Shown here: positions 16,456 to 26,176 of the stretch, piece after piece
How the letters are laid out: each line of letters begins with the position of its first letter
Position numbering within the stretch: the first letter of the stretch is position 1
Origin: Lachnospiraceae bacterium JC7
GTDB lineage: Bacteria; Bacillota; Clostridia; Lachnospirales; Lachnospiraceae
Length of the DNA stretch: 64,000 bases
Assembly: GCA_000513555.1 (NCBI GenBank)
Contig: ALYD01000009.1
Span: forward strand, 41,163-105,162
Direction of reading: 5' to 3'
Program-made: the position numbers and the translations under genes
The notes under the pieces: generated by a model
Databases searched by the model: none
What the model was told of the DNA's origin: nothing
What the model saw: the letters and a program-made list of their open reading frames with translations, nothing else

Positions 16456-17577
16456 TCACTCTTTCGTTATTTCTGAAAATCCGTCAGTGAACTCCTGAGT
16501 TCCGTCGGCTTCGATCCACATGGCGTCAATCCTGCCCACTCTCTCGCTCTTTCCAAGAACGCTGGTACCATCTGAAACAGATTTGATGAGGGCCTTTCCG
16601 TCTTCAACACTCATACAGAAAAGAGCTGTTGAAAGTGCATCCGCAAGGGCTGAGTCATGAGTCAGTATGGTGACACTGCGGTGATACTTCGCAGGGTACA
16701 TGGTGTCAGGGTCAATGATGTGATGATAACGCTCTCCGTCTACCACATAGTAGCGCTCGTAGTCTCCCGAGGTAACGAGGGAAGAATCCTCAAGATAAGT
16801 AACTACAGCGTACTGATCCCCGGTCTGGTTGTCGCGGAAGGTTGGGTTCTCAACCGGACATACCCACTTCTTGGTGTTTTCCTTGAGACCTATGGCACGG
16901 AGATTTCCACCCAGATTCAGCATGAAGCTGTCTGATCCGGCACCCTCTATGAGCTTTGCGGCATCCTCTGTAGCGTAGCCCTTGGCTATGCCTCCCACAT
17001 CAAGGCTCATTTCAGGATCCTTCAGGAACACGGTTCCTGCTTCTTCGTCAATGATCACGTCATCGATGCTGGTGTGCTTTGCGGCCTCCCTGAGTGCCTC
17101 TTCATCAGGAAGCTCACCCTTCGAAGGATCTGCCATGCCTATCTCACGCTTGTCGTGCCAGAGACGAAGCACCGCACCGTAAGCGATATTCAGCTTTCCG
17201 TCAGTGAGGGTATACACTTCCTTTCCCCACTTCAGGAGCTCTATAAGTTTTTCATCAACCTTCACCGGCTCCTTGCCTGCGTTGTCGTTGATGGTCTTAA
17301 TGTTGTTTACGCCTTCGTAATCGTTGTAAATATCGAAAAGCTGGTGTTCCTTCAGAAGCAGTTCATGAGAATCCTTGTATCTGGATTTAAAAGTCTCTTC
17401 ATCCGGCTCGTAGCCTATCTCCATGGAGACGGTGTCGAAAACATCCAGGAACTGGGCGTTGTATCGTGTTTTCTCAACAGGCTTCTTTGTACAGCCGGTT
17501 GATGTTATTGCCAATGCTGCCGCCGTCATGATCGCGGCTGCAGCTGAAAATCTTCTTTTAAATAAAATCATTTTCAA
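16456..17577 (-). CDS. apbE: FAD:protein FMN transferase (ApbE), lipoprotein
   Basis: Attaches FMN from FAD covalently to Thr/Ser of SGAT-type motifs in exported or membrane flavoproteins. The 373-aa product starts with a lipoprotein signal (positive RR, hydrophobic stretch, cysteine in STGC near residue 29). Family motifs include DVGGIAKGYA, LNLGGNLR and the C-terminal HDSALADALST. The window holds four likely substrates: RnfG, RnfD, the triple-FMN protein and the Tat lipoprotein reductase. I choose the TTG at 17577 because GGAGG lies 6 bases upstream; the ATG two codons later is the alternative. It is monocistronic; a TATAAT box at 17606-17611 is the likely -10. Confidence 0.94.
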   Translation of the reverse strand: MKMILFKRRFSAAAAIMTAAALAITSTGCTKKPVEKTRYNAQFLDVFDTVSMEIGYEPDEETFKSRYKDSHELLLKEHQLFDIYNDYEGVNNIKTINDNAGKEPVKVDEKLIELLKWGKEVYTLTDGKLNIAYGAVLRLWHDKREIGMADPSKGELPDEEALREAAKHTSIDDVIIDEEAGTVFLKDPEMSLDVGGIAKGYATEDAAKLIEGAGSDSFMLNLGGNLRAIGLKENTKKWVCPVENPTFRDNQTGDQYAVVTYLEDSSLVTSGDYERYYVVDGERYHHIIDPDTMYPAKYHRSVTILTHDSALADALSTALFCMSVEDGKALIKSVSDGTSVLGKSERVGRIDAMWIEADGTQEFTDGFSEITKE

Positions 17578-17693
17578 TGCTGACCTCCATATATAAAACT
17601 CAGCCATTATATCACATGCGGCGGGATTTTGCCGAAAACTGTGTCGGTCTTTATATAAAAGTAAGACTCTGTTGATCTTCACCGATTTGCCAT

Positions 17694-17722
17694 TTGACTT
17701 TGTGTGGACGGTGTATTATATT
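17694..17722 (+). promoter_or_regulatory. Promoter of tRNA-Ser
   Basis: TTGACT, 17 bases, TATATT on the plus strand, ending 18 bp before the mature tRNA. Confidence 0.75.
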
Positions 17723-17740
17723 TTTTTAGTACGATTTTTT

Positions 17741-17826
17741 GGAGATGTACCCAAGAGGCCGAAGGGGGCGCACTCGAAATGCGCTAGGTCGGAAACGGCG
17801 CCAGGGTTCAAATCCCTGCATCTCCG
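17741..17826 (+). tRNA. tRNA-Ser (anticodon CGA)
   Basis: 86-nt tRNA with a long variable arm. Acceptor GGAGATG pairs with CATCTCC, discriminator G, anticodon loop CTCGAAA giving CGA, T-loop TTCAAAT. It is the only plus-strand RNA gene in the window, with its own promoter and terminator. Confidence 0.96.
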
Positions 17827-17837
17827 CGAGAAATAAA

Positions 17838-17887
17838 GGCTTAAAACCGTGATGTTCTCATAACATCATCGGTTTTAAGCCTTTTTT
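17838..17887. terminator. Bidirectional terminator between tRNA-Ser and the ABC-F gene
   Basis: GGCTTAAAACCG and CGGTTTTAAGCC pair perfectly, with ATGTT/AACAT inside, and six T follow on the plus strand. It serves tRNA-Ser and probably the convergent ABC-F gene. Confidence 0.9.
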
Positions 17888-17896
17888 GTTGCTGTG

Positions 17897-19453
17897 TTAT
17901 ACCAACTTTGTGGTCCACTTCGTGCAGTCCCAGATGTCCGTTGCGATGTCCTGATAGAACTCAGGCTCATGGCAGACCATAAGGATGCTGCCCTTGTATT
18001 CGAGAAGGGCTCTCTTAAGCTCATCCTTTGCATCCGGGTCCAGATGGTTCGTAGGCTCGTCCAGAACCAGGATGTTTGAAGGGCGGTTCAGGAGCTTGCA
18101 GAGACGGACCTTTGCCTGCTCTCCTCCTGAAAGAACACGAATCTTGCTTTCTATGTGCTGGCTGGTGAGTCCGCATTTTGCCAGAGCTGCACGGACTTCA
18201 GACTGGTTGAGTCCCGGGAACTCATTCCAGATCTCCTGAAGACTGGTGTTGTCATTGTCACCGGCAGTCTCCTGCTCGAAGTAGCCTATATCGAGATTGT
18301 CTCCGAGCTCAACCTTTCCCGAGATAGGATCGATAAGTCCGAGAAGGCTCTTTAAAAGGGTCGTCTTACCTATACCGTTTGCACCGGTCATAACGATGCG
18401 GCTGCCTCGCTCCATCTCGAGATTGAGCGGCGCTGAAAGCGGTTCGTCATAGCCTATTACGAGATCCTTTGTGGAGATAAGGTACTTGCCCGGAGTCTTT
18501 GAGTAGAGGAAGGTGAAGCTTGGCTTCGGCTTCTCTCTCACCTTATCGATTCGCTCCATCTTATCCAGCTTCTTCTGGCGTGACATGGCCATGTTTCTCG
18601 TTGATACACGGGCCTTGTTTCTGGCAACGAAATCCTCGAGATCCGCGATCTCCTGCTGCTGACGCTTGTAAGCGGCGTCCTGCTGTGCCTTCTGGGCGGC
18701 ATAGACTTCTTCAAAATGGTGATAGTCTCCCACATATCTTGAAAGCTGTCTGTTGTTCATGTGGTAGATAATGTTTATGACGCTGTTCAGGAAAGGGATG
18801 TCATGTGATATCAGGATGAAGGCATTCTCATAGTCCTGAAGATACTTTTTGAGCCATGCTATATGCTCCTCGTCAAGGTAGTTGGTGGGCTCGTCAAGAA
18901 GCAGTATCTCAGGCTTCTCCAGAAGAAGCTTCGCAAGCAGTACCTTGGTTCTCTGACCGCCGGAAAGCTCTGTGACATCCCTGTCGAGGCCGAGATCCAG
19001 AAGACCAAGGGCACGGGCAACTTCATTGACCTTTGCATCAATAAGGTAAAAGTCATGGGCGCTCAGGAGCTCCTGCAGGGTGCCTGCCTCTTCCATGTAA
19101 TCGTTCATTTCCTCTTCCGAGGCCGTAGCCATGAGACCGTAAAGCTCATTGCAGCGCTCGTCCATCTTGTAGAGCTCGTCAAATGCACTTGAAAGTACGG
19201 TTCCGATGGTCATACCGGGCTGGAGCACGGCATGCTGGTCAAGATAGCCGACCTTTACGTGCTTTGACCACTCAACCTTTCCTTCATCAGGCTGAAGCTT
19301 TCCTGTGATAATGCTCATGAAGGTGGACTTTCCCTCTCCGTTGGCACCGATGAGACCGATATGTTCTCCCTTCAGAAGACGGAAGGATACGTCGTCAAAG
19401 ATGGCGCGGTCGCCGAAACCGTGGGTCAGGTGTTCAACATTTAAAATACTCAT
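17897..19453 (-). CDS. ABC-F family ATPase (ribosome-associated translation factor)
   Basis: Soluble protein with two ABC domains and no membrane part, the ABC-F plan of EttA/Uup/YkpA proteins that act at the ribosomal E site. The 518-aa product has Walker A GANGEGKST (residues 36-44) and GANGIGKTT (about 355-363), signatures LSGGQRTKV and LSGGEQAKV, and Walker B LLLDEPTNYLD and LVLDEPTNHLD. The inter-domain linker (about 230-320) is rich in charged residues and Gln, as expected for the P-site tRNA interaction motif. Closest by eye to YkpA/YbiT types; an antibiotic-protection role is possible but not shown. Monocistronic. Confidence 0.93.
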   Translation of the reverse strand: MSILNVEHLTHGFGDRAIFDDVSFRLLKGEHIGLIGANGEGKSTFMSIITGKLQPDEGKVEWSKHVKVGYLDQHAVLQPGMTIGTVLSSAFDELYKMDERCNELYGLMATASEEEMNDYMEEAGTLQELLSAHDFYLIDAKVNEVARALGLLDLGLDRDVTELSGGQRTKVLLAKLLLEKPEILLLDEPTNYLDEEHIAWLKKYLQDYENAFILISHDIPFLNSVINIIYHMNNRQLSRYVGDYHHFEEVYAAQKAQQDAAYKRQQQEIADLEDFVARNKARVSTRNMAMSRQKKLDKMERIDKVREKPKPSFTFLYSKTPGKYLISTKDLVIGYDEPLSAPLNLEMERGSRIVMTGANGIGKTTLLKSLLGLIDPISGKVELGDNLDIGYFEQETAGDNDNTSLQEIWNEFPGLNQSEVRAALAKCGLTSQHIESKIRVLSGGEQAKVRLCKLLNRPSNILVLDEPTNHLDPDAKDELKRALLEYKGSILMVCHEPEFYQDIATDIWDCTKWTTKLV

Positions 19454-19604
19454 AAAACAAATACTCCGTTCTGCCGGGGATCCGGCATGTGCAGGGGTTA
19501 AATAACAGCTTAACTAATGATTTAGTGTCAAAAGTCGATCGTTCCGTACAGAGCGTAACTGTGATATAAACTTAAGGCACTTAGGGTATATTTTTATATA
19601 AAAG

Positions 19605-19639
19605 AAAACCAGTATCAAGTTTCCTTGAATACTGGTTTT
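19605..19639 (-). terminator. Terminator of tRNA-Leu
   Basis: AAAACCAGTAT/ATACTGGTTTT pair perfectly with an inner CAAG/CTTG stem; T-rich sequence follows on the minus strand, immediately after the tRNA. Confidence 0.9.
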
Positions 19640-19640
19640 A

Positions 19641-19726
19641 TGCCGGTAGCCGGGGTCGAACCGGCACGCCCATCACTGGGCACGGGATTTTAAGTCCCGA
19701 GCGTCTGCCTATTCCGCCATACCGGC
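19641..19726 (-). tRNA. tRNA-Leu (anticodon TAA)
   Basis: 86-nt tRNA with a long variable arm. Acceptor GCCGGTA pairs with TACCGGC, discriminator A, anticodon loop CTTAAAA giving TAA, T-loop TTCGACC. It is an isolated gene between promoter and terminator. Confidence 0.96.
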
Positions 19727-19737
19727 AGCACCAAATT

Positions 19738-19766
19738 ATAATATAAGATATTTCGGTGCTTGTCAA
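19738..19766 (-). promoter_or_regulatory. Promoter of tRNA-Leu
   Basis: TTGACA, 17 bases, TATTAT on the minus strand, ending 11 bp before the tRNA. AGCACC and GGTGCT flank the -10 box as an inverted repeat (19728-19760). Confidence 0.75.
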
Positions 19767-19795
19767 TAAGAAGATTATTTAATCATTCCGCCTCA

Positions 19796-21667
19796 TCACG
19801 CGGCTCCCGGGCCTGCGGATGGTCCTGAAGTATCACCTTCTGTTAAACCGCCCGGACCTGCGGAAGGACCGTCAGACGGTCCTGAGCTGTCTCCCGGATG
19901 AGAAGGTGCATCATCATGCTGCTGATCTGAGTTGCCAGGCTTGTCAGAGCTGTTCTTCTCCGGATCCGTTTCCCTGGTCTCTTTGGTCTCTTCTTTGGAT
20001 TCCTTTGTTTCTTTTTTGGTCTCCTCTTCCTTTTTGGTTTCGGATTCCGTTTCTGTCTCTATTTCCTCTATGGTTTCAGAGGTTTCCGCTTCTGTTTCGG
20101 CCTTTGCTGTAGTCTCTGCTTCAGTGGTTTCCTGAGACTTTGTTTCTTCAGTCTTTGTCTCGGCTGCCTTGGTTTCTGTTTCTTTCTTTGTGTCTGCCGC
20201 TGCAGTCTCGTCTGAAGCCCTTGTGATTCCGGTTCCGCCGCCGATCTTAGGGATGTCGGCATTCTGAAGCTCGCCTATACCGGTCTTTTCCTGAATGTGC
20301 GCAGAAATCTTCTTTACTGTGTCGTTCAGGCTGAAGTTCGCTGCGTCATCACCGTACAGGAAAGGATGAAGCTGTAATACGTTTGAAGCAAGTGTTGCAG
20401 GAACTACAACGTCCATCCTGCCCACCAGAGTTGTATCTCTTGAGAACGGGAAGCCTACGGCATTCTGTATGTTATAGTTCTTGACGTTCTTTGCCATATC
20501 CATTACATCGTCAAGTCCGATGCTGGTCTTTACCTCTGACATTACCGTCATGGCTGTTGCTGCCAATGTCTTCTTATCCGCTGTCTTCGCCTTCTCCATA
20601 GCCAGCTGTAAAACCTTACGCTGTCTTGCGGTACGGTTGAAGTCTGTATCCATGAGACGGAGTCTTCCGTAGGCAACCGCCTGAACACCATCCAGATGAT
20701 TCATTCCGCTGTGCTCAAGCTGAACAGAACCGAGTCCAGTGGAGTTTACAGTCTCGGTGATGAAGGCATTGATATACTTGAACTCCGAGTCGCTGATGTC
20801 GAGATCGATGCCCCCCAGCATGGTGATTCCTTCGGCGACCGCTTTCCAGTTGAAGGTCACATAATCGTCGATGCTGAGCTGGAGATTCCTTTCGAGAGCT
20901 GCTATGGCCTGCTCGTAGCCACCCTTGAAATAGGCCTCGTTTATCTTGTGATAGTTTCCTTCATCGTCGATCTGAAGGTAGGAATCACGGTATACGGAGG
21001 TGAGATTTACGTCTCCGGTCCTTCTGTTGATGCTTGCCACCATTATGACATCACTGAGGGCTCCTGCGCCCAGGTTTCCGTCACGGGAATCTACACCGAA
21101 GACCGCTACTGTCCAGTATTTCGGCTTCATGAGATTCTTTATCTGGCTCCATGCGAAGAAGCCTCCCACAAGTACAAGTACGCATATAAGAAGTGTTGCG
21201 ATAACACGCTTTACAGGGCTCTTGCCTCTTCTTGCGTGAATACCTGATGGAGAACCGCTGTTTCCGCCGCGTGCTGAAGAACGCTCTTTTCCGATGCCTG
21301 CTCTTCCATCATAGGCTTTTTCGGAACTGCGTTTTCCGTAAAAGCGCTCGTTTTCAAAGGCCTCCTGCTCAAGATCTGCGAGATTCCTGTTCACGGCACT
21401 GCTTCTGTAGGCATTGTTAACGGATCTGTTTGTATTCCGTCTTCTTCCTGATGAGTCATCACCGTATCTTCCATCATAGCTTTCGTCGTATCTGCTGCCT
21501 GAAATTCTTCTTCCGGTATGACCGGGAACATCTATGTAATCATCCTCATATGAAGCTTTATATCGCTCCGAACGGGCACGCATCTCCGAAAGACGTTCTT
21601 CGGAACCCTTTGACCTTGCGGTTCTGCGTGGACGACGTGAAAAATCGTCGTAATCTGTATTTTTCAT
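19796..21667 (-). CDS. LytR-CpsA-Psr (LCP) family protein, wall glycopolymer ligase
   Basis: Membrane enzyme expected to transfer teichoic-acid-like or capsular polymers to peptidoglycan. The 623-aa product has a cytoplasmic Arg/Ser/Tyr-rich disordered region of about 150 residues, one membrane helix (about 154-174), the LCP domain (about 180-460; FGVDSRDG, TSVYRDSYLQI and AVAYGRLR motifs) and a C-terminal tail of about 130 residues made of Glu/Thr/Lys repeats, then Gly/Pro/Ser. I start at the ATG at 21667 (AGGAG 10 bases upstream); an in-frame ATG nine codons upstream lacks an RBS. A TATAAT box near 21740 may be its -10. Monocistronic. Confidence 0.92.
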   Translation of the reverse strand: MKNTDYDDFSRRPRRTARSKGSEERLSEMRARSERYKASYEDDYIDVPGHTGRRISGSRYDESYDGRYGDDSSGRRRNTNRSVNNAYRSSAVNRNLADLEQEAFENERFYGKRSSEKAYDGRAGIGKERSSARGGNSGSPSGIHARRGKSPVKRVIATLLICVLVLVGGFFAWSQIKNLMKPKYWTVAVFGVDSRDGNLGAGALSDVIMVASINRRTGDVNLTSVYRDSYLQIDDEGNYHKINEAYFKGGYEQAIAALERNLQLSIDDYVTFNWKAVAEGITMLGGIDLDISDSEFKYINAFITETVNSTGLGSVQLEHSGMNHLDGVQAVAYGRLRLMDTDFNRTARQRKVLQLAMEKAKTADKKTLAATAMTVMSEVKTSIGLDDVMDMAKNVKNYNIQNAVGFPFSRDTTLVGRMDVVVPATLASNVLQLHPFLYGDDAANFSLNDTVKKISAHIQEKTGIGELQNADIPKIGGGTGITRASDETAAADTKKETETKAAETKTEETKSQETTEAETTAKAETEAETSETIEEIETETESETKKEEETKKETKESKEETKETRETDPEKNSSDKPGNSDQQHDDAPSHPGDSSGPSDGPSAGPGGLTEGDTSGPSAGPGAA

Positions 21668-21861
21668 AATATCTCTACTCCTGATAAATATCATATGAAT
21701 TTCATTTTCTATTCTAAAGCAGAGGGATTATAACAAAGGGTAAATTGGAATTAAAGCCTTTTAACAGTATCGTCAGCGGAAATTAAAGAATTTAATCAAA
21801 TCGTGGCATTCCATAGCCTTTATAAACGTGAAGAATTCTGACCGACTGACCGTCTTAGTGC

Positions 21862-21891
21862 AAAAAAAAGAGCTCCGCGTCGCCGCGGAGC
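21862..21891 (-). terminator. Terminator of the V-type ATPase operon
   Basis: GCTCCGCG and CGCGGAGC pair around a 4-nt loop and are followed by eight T on the minus strand, 35 bp past the ntpK stop. Confidence 0.92.
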
Positions 21892-21925
21892 CCTGTGGTA
21901 AACATTATTCTGATCGAATGATCGA

Positions 21926-22378
21926 TTACTTGATTGTTGCTGTGTTGAGAAGCAGCATGCAGAATACCAGTGCGAAAAGAGCAACTGTCTCGATGACACC
22001 GATTACTACGAAGTAGTTTGCGGTACCCTTTCCGGTAGCGCCAAGAGCGTCAGCAGAAGCTGCTGCAGCCTTGCCCTGGAAGAATGCTGAGAAACCGATT
22101 GCGATTCCGCCGAAGATACCGATTCCGAGTGAAAGAGCCGGATCGATAGTTCCTGCATTCCATGCACTTGCGATGAAGTTCATGAGAAGGAAACCGTAAA
22201 TTGTCTGTGTAAGAGGTGCACCTGCAAAAGCTGTCATGATGAATGGAGCCTGCTTGCCGGCTGCATAACACTTCTTCCATGCTCCTACTGCTGCCTGTCC
22301 TGCCATACCTGCACCAAAAGCTGATCCTAATGCAGACAGACCAAGTGCTGCTGCCATACCAATATAAGCGATATTCAT
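21926..22378 (-). CDS. ntpK: V-type ATP synthase subunit K (rotor ring proteolipid), sodium-type ligands
   Basis: Membrane rotor subunit that carries the coupling ion. The 150-aa product is a duplicated helical hairpin (four membrane helices), the usual V-type form. Residues Thr57, Gln58, Gln101 and Glu130 sit where E. hirae NtpK has Thr64, Gln65, Gln110 and Glu139, its sodium-binding side chains, so Na+ coupling is the best guess. It is the last gene of the operon, 30 bp after ntpI and followed by a strong terminator. Confidence 0.95.
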   Translation of the reverse strand: MNIAYIGMAAALGLSALGSAFGAGMAGQAAVGAWKKCYAAGKQAPFIMTAFAGAPLTQTIYGFLLMNFIASAWNAGTIDPALSLGIGIFGGIAIGFSAFFQGKAAAASADALGATGKGTANYFVVIGVIETVALFALVFCMLLLNTATIK

Positions 22379-22408
22379 AGTCTTTCTCCTTTAAATTTAG
22401 ATTTGAAC

Positions 22409-24253
22409 TTAATTCTTTATTTTATCGTTCATTTTAAATGGCTCATACGCTGTACCTGTCCACTCGAGACCAACCTGTCCGGAGAACTCAAGTACGTTAA
22501 GACGTACGCCATGTACTACTACTGAAAGGATACACATAACGATATTGATTACGTGTCCGATGATCACAACTATAGCTCCCGCTATGATGAGCGGTCCAGA
22601 GGACATTCCGGCTGCCATGTTGTTGAAACTCTGTGAGATCGCAAGACCTGCCATTCCGACTGCAAAGAGTCTTATGTAACTCATTACGTTACCGAAACAG
22701 CTGATGGTGTTCAGGAAGCTTGTAAATGCTCCTCCGAGACCTGCCTTAACTCCCTCAGCAAAGCTCATTCCCGGAGCCATGCCGCTGAAAAGAACTACCA
22801 GCACGAAGCCTACGGCGATTGCCGCAAAGACCGGTGCGATCTGGATGCTCTCTCCTATTACAAGGTAAAGTGAAAGGAGATACATTCCAACGATGGTGAT
22901 CATCCATCCTATATCCGATACAAAGCTTAGATCCTTTTCTCCCAGCTTCTTCTTTACAGCGAGCAAACTTCCGACTTCCATCTGCAATGCACCGATCGAG
23001 AAGGAGAATTTCATGATGTTGTTCTGCTGCTCTGCTCCGGTGAGTCCGAAATATTCAGGATAGTTCGCAAATCCCGGAAGTACCATCGCCTTTAAGATAG
23101 GTACGTTCATTGCCGATTCCATACCGAACCAGGTTCCGGTAACGGCACCCCAGATAACGGTTGAAATGGAAAGGACAAGAAGCAGGAATACAGGTGTTGT
23201 AAGCTTCTTGGTCTTTGCAATAATTACGATGGCGGCTATCAGGAAGATCATACCGTATCCTCCGTCGCCGATGATCATCGCGAAGAACAGTGCAAAGAAT
23301 ATCAGGAACCAAAGCGAGATATCCGCCTCTCTGTAACCCGGAAGGATTCCGAGCATATCGTAAAGCGGTGAAATAAGCTTAGTCACCTTGTTATAACGGA
23401 GCTTTGTAGGGATGGTCTCATCTTCCGGTGAAACATCTTCTACGGCATAAGCCCAGTTGTTTGCCTTAGCACCCGCCTTGAATGCCTCGAGATCTACCTC
23501 GGGGATATAACCGGAGATCCAAACCAGCTTTTCGTCACTCTCTGCTGTCTCACTGGCGGAAGAAAAGTCTTCTTCGTTCTGAGCCTTCAGCATCTGAGCC
23601 TGGAAGCTGTTCTCGTATACGGCTGTATCCGTAAGTGTCTTGACACATTCGGATTCTTCCTTACGGAAGATATCCATATCCTTGCGGAGTTCATCCAGTC
23701 CCTTTTCGGGAAGGGAGAATTCCGTTGCCGGAATATCCGGCGGAAGTGTTCCAATTACTGCAAGTGTATCGGTCTTTTCTACTGATGCAAGTCTGATGGA
23801 CTTAATGTTTTCGTCCTGCATTATCTGCTCGCACTCAGCCTGACCCACCCTGTAAAAATGGAGGTCGAAGCCGAGCTTCTTCAGCTCTCTTACATCAGAA
23901 GGAGAAAAACTGCCCCACGGCTCGATTCTTTCGATCTCAGCCGCGGTACTGGATATCTCCTGAGAAAGACTGTCTTTTTTACTGAGCGCCGCTTTGGCAC
24001 TCTTGTACATTTTGTCAAATGCTTCGTCAGAAAGAACCGGAGGAACCGGGGTTTCCTTTGATTTTTTATCCGGCGCATAATCGAGAAGCCGAGAAACTGT
24101 CTTTGCAAGATCACTGAACTTTTCAGTTGCAGCGTGGGTTGCGCTCTTCCTCTCTTTAATGTGCAGGAGACCTAAATCACGTAAGCCCTCCAGCATTTCA
24201 TCTTTATGAGAAACAGTGGTAACGACGTGGACCATTTTCATCTTTTCTATCAT
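22409..24253 (-). CDS. ntpI: V-type ATP synthase subunit I (membrane stator, subunit a equivalent)
   Basis: Stator subunit that forms the ion half-channels against the K ring. The 614-aa product has a soluble N-terminal half (about 1-310, with coiled-coil arms) and a C-terminal membrane half with about eight helices (about 315-600), the normal subunit I plan. Its ATG overlaps the ntpD stop by 4 bp, and it lies between ntpD and ntpK as in other DUF2764-type operons. Confidence 0.95.
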   Translation of the reverse strand: MIEKMKMVHVVTTVSHKDEMLEGLRDLGLLHIKERKSATHAATEKFSDLAKTVSRLLDYAPDKKSKETPVPPVLSDEAFDKMYKSAKAALSKKDSLSQEISSTAAEIERIEPWGSFSPSDVRELKKLGFDLHFYRVGQAECEQIMQDENIKSIRLASVEKTDTLAVIGTLPPDIPATEFSLPEKGLDELRKDMDIFRKEESECVKTLTDTAVYENSFQAQMLKAQNEEDFSSASETAESDEKLVWISGYIPEVDLEAFKAGAKANNWAYAVEDVSPEDETIPTKLRYNKVTKLISPLYDMLGILPGYREADISLWFLIFFALFFAMIIGDGGYGMIFLIAAIVIIAKTKKLTTPVFLLLVLSISTVIWGAVTGTWFGMESAMNVPILKAMVLPGFANYPEYFGLTGAEQQNNIMKFSFSIGALQMEVGSLLAVKKKLGEKDLSFVSDIGWMITIVGMYLLSLYLVIGESIQIAPVFAAIAVGFVLVVLFSGMAPGMSFAEGVKAGLGGAFTSFLNTISCFGNVMSYIRLFAVGMAGLAISQSFNNMAAGMSSGPLIIAGAIVVIIGHVINIVMCILSVVVHGVRLNVLEFSGQVGLEWTGTAYEPFKMNDKIKN

Positions 24254-24864
24254 CGGCCTACCTCCACAAGTTTCTTCTTTGAAATCTTTCCGCGTACAAC
24301 TGCGGCAGTCTGCTGGTCACCGAGATAAACACCGATGACGCGGATGTTTTCCTTTGCCTCCGGTATCTTGACCTTCTCGAAGAGGTTTACTCTCTGGGAT
24401 GTGGAACGAAGTTCCTTATCCAGAAGCTCTACCTGCTTTCTCAAAGTAGATACCAATGCATCCAGACGCGCAATCTCACGCAGTTTTATAAGTGCAGTGT
24501 CGACCCATAAAGGATAGTCGTCAACGCTGTAGGATATATCCTTGAAGGTGAGCTCCTTGAAGGCCGGAAGCTTTACACCGGCGATGTTCTCAGTCGTAAC
24601 AATTACTTTGTCCGGCTGCACCAGGGTGTTCAGCTGCTTCTCTGCATCGAACAGGGGGTTCTCCGCGAAAACAGCGATCCAGTCATCAAGGTTTCCTATC
24701 ATATCCTCGCGTTCGGCCTGCTTCTTTTCAAGATCAGCCTTTATCTGCATGATTACCGATTGCAGCTGCTGCTTTTTAAGCTGCAGGGTAGGCAGATAAC
24801 GTTGATACTGTTTCAGGTGATCTTTCTGCACTTTCTGTTCATTTTTAGTGAGTTTGATCGCCAT
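24250..24864 (-). CDS. ntpD: V-type ATP synthase subunit D (central rotor shaft)
   Basis: Long coiled-coil axle that turns inside the A3B3 ring. The 204-aa product is helical and Lys/Glu/Gln-rich at both ends (residues 1-75 and 125-175), as expected. The start lies 11 bp after the ntpB stop. Bacterial and archaeal enzymes normally pair D with subunit F; no F gene is seen in this operon. Confidence 0.95.
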   Translation of the reverse strand: MAIKLTKNEQKVQKDHLKQYQRYLPTLQLKKQQLQSVIMQIKADLEKKQAEREDMIGNLDDWIAVFAENPLFDAEKQLNTLVQPDKVIVTTENIAGVKLPAFKELTFKDISYSVDDYPLWVDTALIKLREIARLDALVSTLRKQVELLDKELRSTSQRVNLFEKVKIPEAKENIRVIGVYLGDQQTAAVVRGKISKKKLVEVGR

Positions 24865-24875
24865 AAACTGCTCCT

Positions 24876-26168
24876 TTAATCATCCAATGTCTTTGGCCAT
24901 CTTTCCTTGATAAGACTTGTCTTAAGACCGGTTTCGTTAGGCTCAAAGCAATCTGCAAGGATTTCCCATCCGAGATCAAGAGCAGCTTCCAGCGGAATGT
25001 TTACACTGAGGTCCATAAGCTTGGACTCGAACATCTCACCATATTTCAGAAGCTTGTCATCCCATGCACTCATGGTAAAGCCCATTGATTTCTTCTCAAG
25101 ACTTTCCTTGTACTGTGCATAAAGCTTGATCATACCATCCATCAGTGCACGGTGGTCATCACGGGTCTTGCCGTTAACGTTCTGCTTCAGTCTGGACAGT
25201 GAACCGAATGGCTCGATATGTCCGTTCTTGAGATAGAACTGACCCTCTGTAATATATCCTGTGTTATCAGGTACAGGGTGGGTAACGTCATCACCAGGCA
25301 TGGTAGTAACACCGAGAATAGTGATGGAACCGGCGCCTTCGATGGCAACGGCCTTCTCATAACGGGAAGCGAGCATACTGTAAAGATCTCCCGGGTAACC
25401 ACGGTTCGAAGGAACCTGCTCCATGGTGATCGCGAGCTCCTTCTGAGCATCACAGTAGCTGGTCATATCTGTAAGAAGTACAAGCACCTTCTTGCCCTCA
25501 AGAGCGAACTGCTCTGCAACGGCAAGTGACATATCAGGAACCAGTGTACTCTCAACGGTAGGATCCGCAGCAGTATGGATGAACATAACTGTGTGGCTCA
25601 TAGCGCCGCCCTTCTCAAGGGTATCCTTGAAGGACAGATAGTCATCATACTTAAGACCCATACCACCGAGAACGATTACATCAACCTCTGCCTGAAGAGC
25701 GATTCTTGCCAGCAGCTGGTTGTAAGGTTCTCCGGATACTGAGAAGATAGGGAGCTTCTGGCTCTCTACCAGAGTATTGAAGAGGTCGATCATAGGGATA
25801 CCGGTACGGATCATCTTCTTGGGAACGATACGCTTTGCCGGGTTGAATGAAGGACCACCGATATCGATCATGTTATCCTTAAGAGCAGGTCCGTTGTCTC
25901 TTGGAACACCTGCACCGTTAAAGATACGGCCTAAAAGGTGCTCTGAGAAAGAAACCTGCATCGGTCTTCCGAGGAAACGTACAGGATCGTTAGTACTTAC
26001 ACCCTGAGCGCCTGCGAAGACCTGAAGAGAAACCATATCTCTGTCGAGCTTGATAACATTGGCATAGCTGTCACCTACCAAAGCCAGGTCTCCGTTACGG
26101 ATGCCATCGGCCCTTACGGTGATAACATTGCCGACTATTGACTCAATTTTTGTATATACTTTCTGCAT
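24876..26168 (-). CDS. ntpB: V-type ATP synthase subunit B (regulatory/non-catalytic)
   Basis: Non-catalytic partner of subunit A in the A3B3 head. The 430-aa product lacks a functional P-loop ([10 protein letters not shown] occupies that place), as is normal for V-type B subunits, and has the family segments SDIT-region equivalent [10 protein letters not shown] and RGYPGDLYS. It starts 8 bp after the ntpA stop. Length is slightly short of the E. hirae protein (458 aa). Confidence 0.96.
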   Translation of the reverse strand: MQKVYTKIESIVGNVITVRADGIRNGDLALVGDSYANVIKLDRDMVSLQVFAGAQGVSTNDPVRFLGRPMQVSFSEHLLGRIFNGAGVPRDNGPALKDNMIDIGGPSFNPAKRIVPKKMIRTGIPMIDLFNTLVESQKLPIFSVSGEPYNQLLARIALQAEVDVIVLGGMGLKYDDYLSFKDTLEKGGAMSHTVMFIHTAADPTVESTLVPDMSLAVAEQFALEGKKVLVLLTDMTSYCDAQKELAITMEQVPSNRGYPGDLYSMLASRYEKAVAIEGAGSITILGVTTMPGDDVTHPVPDNTGYITEGQFYLKNGHIEPFGSLSRLKQNVNGKTRDDHRALMDGMIKLYAQYKESLEKKSMGFTMSAWDDKLLKYGEMFESKLMDLSVNIPLEAALDLGWEILADCFEPNETGLKTSLIKERWPKTLDD

Positions 26169-26176
26169 AAGACCTC